DNA of 59,958 nt. Source: an uncultured Rhodospirillales bacterium (GTDB taxonomy: Bacteria; Pseudomonadota; Alphaproteobacteria; CACIAM-22H2). The notes beneath the pieces were generated by a model. The model worked only from the letters and a program-made list of their open reading frames with translations. It was not told the DNA's origin and made no database searches. Made by a program: the position numbers and the translations under genes. This document shows, one piece after another, positions 54,364 to 59,958 of the stretch (its first letter is position 1; every line of letters starts with the position of its first letter). The stretch covers positions 1-59,958 of the forward strand of contig CALANV010000036.1 in NCBI GenBank assembly GCA_937926175.1, in the 5' to 3' direction.

Positions 54364-54715
54364 TCAGAGGCGAGGCCGCCGATAGGTTAAGACGCTTACC
54401 GGTTGATACCCATCATTGCGGCGTCCACGCGTTCCTTGTCGGTGACACTCAGCGCAGCCCGATGATTGTAGCGGAAGCCAAATTCGGTCAGATAGCGCTG
54501 TAGGTGCTGCTCGCCGCGATGCTGGCAGACGCCGCGCATCCCGCTTTGAAGATCGGGAAGAAGCCTTCGAGCGTGTTGGTGTAGACCTCTTGCCACGGGC
54601 GTGCTCGCCCTTGATGTGATTGACCGCGCGGTGACGGGCGAACTCTTTGCCGATGGGGCAATACCGCTTCGCCTCGTTGGTCATGAGTGTGGACCGCAGT
54701 AATGCCTCTCGCGAC
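54364..54715 (-). pseudogene. IS1595-family (ISXO2-like) transposase remnant with frameshifts
   Basis: On the minus strand the C-terminal part of an ISXO2-type DDE transposase is spread over three frames: EALLRSTLMTNEAKRYCPIGKEFARHRAVNHIKGE, then VYTNTLEGFFPIFKAG, then GMRGVCQHRGEQHLQRYLTEFGFRYNHRAAL, and finally LTYRRPRL before the stop. The N-terminal half and catalytic Asp region are missing, and terminal inverted repeats were not found. It abuts the 3' end of the PAS-cyclase gene. An inactive relic. Confidence 0.8.
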
Positions 54716-54744
54716 CGGCGTCATCCGCCTAATTGCGGGCGAAT

Positions 54745-57195
54745 TCACCGCCCGCACGCGGCGCGGCGCTGCGACGACAGGCCCTCGTCGAATTTCAGGC
54801 CCCAGACGCTGATCGGCATCTTGCGCCCGCGCAGGCGGTGCTTGCCGCGCCAGACGAAATCGTCCGTGCGCGCGCCTTCGCGGCCCGCCTGCGAGACGAC
54901 CGACTCGCTCGCGGCGACGACGACGTCGAGCTTGCGCGTCAGCCGCTCCAGCCGGCTCGCCACGTTCACCGTGTCGCCGACCACCGAGAACTTCAGGCGT
55001 GACTCGTCGCCGATATTGCCGACGAGTGCCGCGCCCCAATGCACGCCCACGCGCGCCTCGACCGCCGGCTCGCCGCGCTGCCGGCGCTCCTTCCACAATT
55101 CCCTGACCTCGTGCGCGATCCGCCGCGCGCATTCGAGCGCGTTCGCCGCGTCGCGTCCCGTGCCGTAAGGCGTGCCGAAGGTCGCCATCAGGCCGTCGCC
55201 CGTGAATTCGTCGAGCGTGCCGCCGCAGGCGAGCACGACTTTCGCCAGCCGGCTCTGGAACTCGCGCAGAAGCGCGAACACCGTCTCGGGCGGATACGTC
55301 GCGGCGATCCGCGTGAACCCGATCATGTCGACGAACAGGATGCCGATGTTCTGCAGGCGCGGCGGCCCGAACGGTTCGTCCTCGGATGCCAGGACCTCGA
55401 TCAGGTTGGGCGGTAGATAGCGCGCAAGATTGCTCCGCGCGCGCTGCGTCGCCTTGAGATCTGTCATGTCGAGCGCGACCGTCAGCACGTTCTCCGTTTC
55501 GCCGGCCTCGTTCTTGAGCGGCACCTTGGTGCTGAGCCAGATATAGGGCCGCCCGTCCTTGCCGGCGAACTCGCGCTCGCACCACGGCAGCGGCTTGCCG
55601 GTCCGGATCACGATCTGGTCCATGGCGTTGGAATAGCCGCCGTAATGCGGCCCGACGAAGTCGTCGCTGGTCCGTCCGATCGCCCGGTCGGGATCGACGC
55701 CGTAGACCTTGCCCTGGAACTTGTTCATCAGGACGTAGCGCGACTGCCGGTCCTTCACGTTGATCACCGCCGGAACCGCATCGATCACGTCGCGCAGGAG
55801 CTGCCGGTTGCGCTTTGCCTCCTGTTCGCGCTGCACCAGGTCGGTGATGTCGGTGTGGATGACGACCACGTGACCGCTTTCGGTCCGGCACTCCTCGATC
55901 GACACCCAGCGCCCCCAGCGATTGGTGATCAGATTGCGCTTGCCTGCGCGGTGGAGCGCGATCCGCTCCCGGATCCACGCCTCGCGCCGCTCGGGCGGAA
56001 CGTCGACGAGGCCGCGCCGGACGATTTCGTGCAGCAGCTCTTCGTAGCTTACGCCCGGCCGAATGAAATCCGGGGCAAGCGAGTACTTGTCCTTGTAGCG
56101 CTGGTTGAACAGGACGAGGCGGTCCTCGGGGTCGAAGATGGCGAAGCCCTGGGGAATGGCCTCGATCGCCTCGACCAGCCGCTGACGCGCTTCCTGCGCC
56201 GCCTGTTCACGGAGGCGCAGCTGCGTGACGTCGGTGCGGATGCCGACGATGCCGCCGTCGCTCGTCCGGTATTCGGTGATCAGGACCGAGCGGCCGTCGG
56301 GCCGCTCGACGACGTAGGGTGCCTGAGGATTGCGGTGCTGCCGCAGGCGCTCCTGCAGCCACTGCTCGGGATCGTATCCGACCGGCACGACGCCGCGCGC
56401 GACTCCCGCTCGCAGCAGCTCCTCGAACGAAATGCCCGGCCTCAGCTGTTCGGGGGCGAATGAATATTCGTCGCGATAGCGGCTGTTGAACGCGACCAGA
56501 CGGTCATCCGCGTCCCAAAGAACGAATCCTTCGGAGATCGACTCGATGGCGGTGACGAGCTGCGTCCGCGCCCGCATCGCGTCGTCGCGGGACTCGCGCG
56601 CGGCCGCCTCGGCCTTCTTGAGGGCCGTGACATCGGTGAGCACCGTGACGAACCCGCCATCCGGCAGCCGGTTCCAGTCGCCCTGCAACCAGATGCCGTT
56701 GGGCTTCAGGCATTCGAACCGGGCGTGCGGTCCCTTGCGGATCTTGGCCAGGATTGCCTCGGTGATCGCCTGCGGGTCGCCGGGCCCGTAATCGCCGCGC
56801 CGGGCCATGTGCACCAGCATTTCCGGCAGGGCGGTGCGGCCGACCGACAGAAGCTCGGGCGGCAGGACCAGCCGCTCGACGAACCGCCGGTTGCAGAAGC
56901 GCAAGATCAGATCGGCGTCGAAGACAGCGATGCCATGGTCGACGTGCTCCAGCACCTGCGCGATGGCCATGGTCCCGGCGCTTTGGGGCTGCGTGCTCGC
57001 TGCGGCCTGATGCGGCGGCATAAACGCGGCGACCGCTGGCTCGGCGGGAGAGGCAACCTTGACTTCGGGCCGGGTCGGCGATGCCGTCCCAGCCTTGACG
57101 TATGCGCCACGGCGGCTTGCGTCCGACTGTTGACACGCGGGCCCGCGGCTGGTGCGCTCGGCAAGAACTGAACCCATTGCGGCTTTCGTCCCCAC
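54745..57195 (-). CDS. Multi-PAS class III nucleotide cyclase
   Basis: An 816-residue soluble protein: Pro/Ala-rich N terminus, PAS domains near 77-190, 210-325, 335-450 and 460-580, then a class III cyclase domain (about 610-790). Two of the PAS domains are close copies (GFVLWDADDRLVAFNSRYRDEY and GFAIFDPEDRLVLFNQRYKDKY). The catalytic domain has metal Asp in ILFVDMIGFT and FTGDGLMATF, Lys and Asp/Thr in LKFSVVGDTVN, and NVASR; Lys and Asp suggest adenylate over guanylate. Start 57195 or 57177. Signal, ligand and membrane contacts unknown. No partner gene adjoins. Confidence 0.9.
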   Translation of the reverse strand: MGTKAAMGSVLAERTSRGPACQQSDASRRGAYVKAGTASPTRPEVKVASPAEPAVAAFMPPHQAAASTQPQSAGTMAIAQVLEHVDHGIAVFDADLILRFCNRRFVERLVLPPELLSVGRTALPEMLVHMARRGDYGPGDPQAITEAILAKIRKGPHARFECLKPNGIWLQGDWNRLPDGGFVTVLTDVTALKKAEAAARESRDDAMRARTQLVTAIESISEGFVLWDADDRLVAFNSRYRDEYSFAPEQLRPGISFEELLRAGVARGVVPVGYDPEQWLQERLRQHRNPQAPYVVERPDGRSVLITEYRTSDGGIVGIRTDVTQLRLREQAAQEARQRLVEAIEAIPQGFAIFDPEDRLVLFNQRYKDKYSLAPDFIRPGVSYEELLHEIVRRGLVDVPPERREAWIRERIALHRAGKRNLITNRWGRWVSIEECRTESGHVVVIHTDITDLVQREQEAKRNRQLLRDVIDAVPAVINVKDRQSRYVLMNKFQGKVYGVDPDRAIGRTSDDFVGPHYGGYSNAMDQIVIRTGKPLPWCEREFAGKDGRPYIWLSTKVPLKNEAGETENVLTVALDMTDLKATQRARSNLARYLPPNLIEVLASEDEPFGPPRLQNIGILFVDMIGFTRIAATYPPETVFALLREFQSRLAKVVLACGGTLDEFTGDGLMATFGTPYGTGRDAANALECARRIAHEVRELWKERRQRGEPAVEARVGVHWGAALVGNIGDESRLKFSVVGDTVNVASRLERLTRKLDVVVAASESVVSQAGREGARTDDFVWRGKHRLRGRKMPISVWGLKFDEGLSSQRRAACGR

Positions 57196-57494
57196 GTTTG
57201 GGCCGTGCGCAAGGGCGGGGCTGGCTCGGCCCGTCGCCGTTTGCGTTCCGGCTGTCGCGCTTGAAGTGATGCGCCTTTGGGATGCCGCGCGGCCGCTCGT
57301 GGCCTGCGCCGGTTACCCGTTTCCCTGCCGCCGCCGGCGAACCGGGGCCGGCGGCATTCATTTGTACTCGAATGAAATGCCGCAGCGCAGAACTGCGCGC
57401 AAGCGAGAATGCGTCATATTATGGATGAGCCGCGCTCATCCATCAGGGGAGACGGGCTGGCCCGTTCCGCGGGCGGCGGCGTCTGAGGCGGCCA
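57196..57494. other. region between RNase R and the PAS-cyclase gene
   Basis: 299 bp, with an 8-bp hairpin GGATGAGC-CGC-GCTCATCC at 57423-57441 lacking a T run. No ORF or trusted promoter is seen. It must carry the cyclase promoter, as RNase R ends at 57495 on the same strand. Confidence 0.4.
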
Positions 57495-59750
57495 TCACCG
57501 GCGCGTGCGGGGACGTTTGCTGAGCATGCGCGGGCGGCGGCCGGCGGTCTTGCTGTGCCGTCGCGCGGCGGCATGGCCCGCGCGCTCGCCGCGGGCGCGG
57601 CCGCCGGCGAGCAGTTCGAAGACGAGGCCGCCGGTGACGGGGCTCGCCTCTTTCAGGCGCACCGTGACCGGGTCGCCCAGGGTGAACGTATGGCCGCTGT
57701 GACGGCCTTCGAGAAGATGGCGGTCGGGATCATGCTGCCAGAAATCGGGCGGCAGCGTGTTGATGGGAATCAGGCCGTCGGCGCCGATGCCGTCGAGCGT
57801 GACGAAGAGGCCGAATTTCTGCACGCCGGAGATCCGGCCGATGAACTGGGCGCCGATGCGGCCGGATAGATACGCCGCGATGTAGCGTTCGCGCGCATCG
57901 CGCTCGGCGGCGGCGGCGCGCCGCTCGGTCGCGGAGATGTGCTCGGCGATGCCGTGGAAGTCGACCGGACCGGCCTCGAAGATGCCGCCCTCGCCGAGGC
58001 CGAAGCCGGCGATCAGCGCGCGATGCACCAGAAGATCGCTGTAGCGCCGGATGGGCGAGGTGAAATGGGCATAGCGCGTCAGCGCGAGCCCGAAATGGCC
58101 GACATTGTCGGGGCTGTAGACGGCGAGCGACTGCGTGCGCAGGACGAGCTCGTTGATCAGGTGCCGGAACGGCTTGTCGGCGGCCCAGTCGAGAATCTTC
58201 ATGAAGTGCCGGGGCAGCATGACCTGGCCGCGGGCGAGGCGGTAGCCGAGACCGGCAAGCACGTCGCGCAGCGCGTCGACCTTCTCCGGCGCCGGCTCGG
58301 CATGGACGCGGTACATGCAGGGCATGCGCAGCGCCTCGAGGCTTTCCGCCGCGCAGACGTTGGCGGCGATCATGAATTCCTCGATCAGGCGATGGCTGTC
58401 ATAGCGTGGCCGCGGCTCGATGCGCTCCACCTTGCCGTCCTTGCCGAGCACGATCTTGAGTTCCTCGAGGTCGAGGTCGAGTGTCCCGCGCTCGCGCCGC
58501 GCCCGGGCGAGGGCGCGATAGGCCGCGAACAGCGGATCGATGACGTCCGTCTTGAGCGCCGACGGGACGCGGCCCTTGATGCCGTCCGCGGCCGCCTGCG
58601 CCTCGTCGTAGGTGAGGCGCGCGGCCGAGCGGATCATGCCGCGGACGAAGCGGTGGCGGCGCTTGCGACCCTGCGCGTCGATCCAGATGTGGACGGCGAG
58701 CACCGGCCGGTCCTCGTTGGGCCGCAGCGAGCACAGATCGTTCGACAGCCGCTCGGGCAGCATCGGGACGACGCGGTCCGGAAAATAGACTGAATTGCCG
58801 CGGAGCTGCGCGGCGCGATCGAGCGCGTCGTTGGGGCGCACATACCAGGCGACGTCGGCGATCGCGACGATGAGGTGAAAGCCGCCGGGATTGGCGGGAT
58901 CATCGTCCGGCTCGGCGAACACCGCATCGTCGAAGTCGCGCGCATCCTCGCCGTCGATGGTGACGAGCGGAATGTGGCGAAGGTCCTCGCGTCCCTCGAT
59001 CGGCGCCGGTCGTGCGCGTTCGGCCTGGCGGAGGGCCGCTTCGGGAAATTCGACGGGAATATCGTGAGTGTGTATCGCGATCAGGCTCGCGGCCTTCGGG
59101 CTCGCCATGCTGCCCAGCCGCTCGACGATGCGCGCCTGCGGCAGGCCCAGCCGGCGCCCTGGCAGAACTTCGGCCAGCACCAACTCGCCCGGTCGCGCGT
59201 CGCCGGCGTTGCCGGGGGCGACGACGAATTCGGTGCGCACCCGCTTTTCCGTCGGCTGCAGGCGGCCGCCCGCCGGTCCGTGGTTGTACACGCCCAGCAC
59301 CTTTTCCGGCGCGCCTTCGATCCGGCGCAGGACGCGGCCGACGAAGGCGCCGTCGCGGCGTTCGAGACGGACCAGCGCACGGTCGCCGCGCTCGAGGTCG
59401 CCGCCGCGCCGGTCGGTGCGAAGCCGGATCACCGGCGGCTCGCTCGCCTCGGCCCAGTCGAGCGGCCGGGCCAGCGCCTCGGCTTCCTCGCGGTCGAAGC
59501 CGGTCACCTCGACCATCAGGACCTCGGGTAGCGCACCGCGTGCCCCGTAGCGCCGGCCGACCGACCGTTCGATCGCGCCGTCGCGGGCCAGCTCCTTCAG
59601 TATCGATTTGAGCGCGATCTTCGCCGGCCCCTTGATGTTGAAGGCGCGGGCGATCTCGCGCTTGCCGACCTTGCCGGGGCTCTCGCGGATGAACTCGAGC
59701 ACCTCTTCCTTGGACGGCAGGGTGGGGATGGTCTTGGCGCGCTTGGGAAT
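57495..59750 (-). CDS. rnr: Ribonuclease R, probably from an AUU start
   Basis: A 751-residue RNase II-family exonuclease: N-terminal helix-turn-helix (SKEEVLEFIRESPGKVGKREIARAFNIKG), cold-shock domains, RNB core with DGEDARDFDDAVFAE (metal Asps), PSPV-type HFTSPIRRYSDLLVHRAL, S1 domain (GRISGVQKFGLFVTLDGIGADGLIP) and a basic tail. Family similarity extends upstream of the first GTG (59702) through PKRAKTIPTLPSKEEV; no ATG, GTG or TTG exists between there and the in-frame TAG. ATT at 59750 has GGAG 7 bp upstream and is the best start. GTG 59702 is the alternative. Confidence 0.9.
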   Translation of the reverse strand: MPKRAKTIPTLPSKEEVLEFIRESPGKVGKREIARAFNIKGPAKIALKSILKELARDGAIERSVGRRYGARGALPEVLMVEVTGFDREEAEALARPLDWAEASEPPVIRLRTDRRGGDLERGDRALVRLERRDGAFVGRVLRRIEGAPEKVLGVYNHGPAGGRLQPTEKRVRTEFVVAPGNAGDARPGELVLAEVLPGRRLGLPQARIVERLGSMASPKAASLIAIHTHDIPVEFPEAALRQAERARPAPIEGREDLRHIPLVTIDGEDARDFDDAVFAEPDDDPANPGGFHLIVAIADVAWYVRPNDALDRAAQLRGNSVYFPDRVVPMLPERLSNDLCSLRPNEDRPVLAVHIWIDAQGRKRRHRFVRGMIRSAARLTYDEAQAAADGIKGRVPSALKTDVIDPLFAAYRALARARRERGTLDLDLEELKIVLGKDGKVERIEPRPRYDSHRLIEEFMIAANVCAAESLEALRMPCMYRVHAEPAPEKVDALRDVLAGLGYRLARGQVMLPRHFMKILDWAADKPFRHLINELVLRTQSLAVYSPDNVGHFGLALTRYAHFTSPIRRYSDLLVHRALIAGFGLGEGGIFEAGPVDFHGIAEHISATERRAAAAERDARERYIAAYLSGRIGAQFIGRISGVQKFGLFVTLDGIGADGLIPINTLPPDFWQHDPDRHLLEGRHSGHTFTLGDPVTVRLKEASPVTGGLVFELLAGGRARGERAGHAAARRHSKTAGRRPRMLSKRPRTRR

Positions 59751-59958
59751 GGGTCGACTCCGATGCTGATCGAGACGCTGCCGGCCGGAATGATGCCTCT
59801 AACGCCCGAATCGGAAAGGGGGCGACTCGCGTCACGCCTTTACCATGGATACCACGGACGGGCGGCAATGGCCCAGTTCGTGCCCGGATAGGCTCCGGTC
59901 TGAGATCACGCAAGAAAGTGCCTTGACCGGGGCGGTGGGCTGGGGGTGAAATCGGCGC

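Noticed and set aside
59751..59958. End of a topA gene or promoter with TTGCGT/TATCCG upstream of rnr
   Set aside because: None of the three minus frames resembles topoisomerase, and the -35/-10 match is too weak.

Overview
The window is a high-GC alphaproteobacterial chromosome segment, most like Rhodospirillales and relatives. The lineage rests on the set CckA, DivK and PleD; FliX; NtrY/NtrX (NtrX lacking GAFTGA); the order flhB-cckA-...-recA-alaS; the order trkA-dat-hfq-hflX; and the SOS cassette imuA-imuB-dnaE2. I do not name a species. No rRNA, tRNA or CRISPR array was seen.

Layout. (1) 1-26.5 kb is a large flagellar and chemotaxis region. A minus-strand operon flgI-flgJ-flgN-flgK-flgL is followed by a TPR/glycosyltransferase-like gene and a decayed TPR paralogue. 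fliX and a dksA-type gene run on the plus strand. A minus operon flgF-flgG-flgA-flgH faces a plus operon fliL-fliM-DUF6468-motE. Next come cheY-cheZ and a 1043-residue TPR protein, a minus operon flhX-orf-fliO-fliP, and a plus operon flgB-flgC-fliE-fliQ-fliR-flhB that runs into cckA. (2) 26.5-32.3 kb holds a cytochrome c/Vgb-like propeller pair, recA and alaS. (3) 32.4-42 kb holds ntrY-ntrX-trkA-dat, hfq-hflX and an orphan peptide-type binding protein. (4) 42-47.2 kb holds a ROK kinase, divK-pleD, rpmG, a C-terminal processing protease and a DUF983 protein. (5) 47.4-52.8 kb is the SOS mutasome. (6) 53.3-54.7 kb is a small AT-richer accessory island with a 45-codon ORF, a NYN-domain protein and a frameshifted IS1595-type transposase remnant. 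(7) 54.7-60 kb holds a multi-PAS class III nucleotide cyclase and RNase R.

Regulation readable from sequence. Perfect TTAA-N7-TTAA CtrA boxes lie upstream of fliX, cheY and the flgB/flhX divergent region, with a near-perfect one at fliL. The kinase CckA, and DivK and PleD of the same network, are encoded in the window. Sigma-54 -24/-12 promoters precede flgI and flgF, and a third precedes fliL. The flgF and fliL promoters point away from each other and share their -12 bases, so they should exclude one another. LexA-type operators (GAAC-N7-GAAC or GTAC) precede recA (two) and imuA (one). RNase R seems to begin at an AUU codon. A terminator-like hairpin sits directly against the ribosome binding site of the NYN gene. 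The clearest new biology here is regulatory architecture rather than a novel enzyme system.
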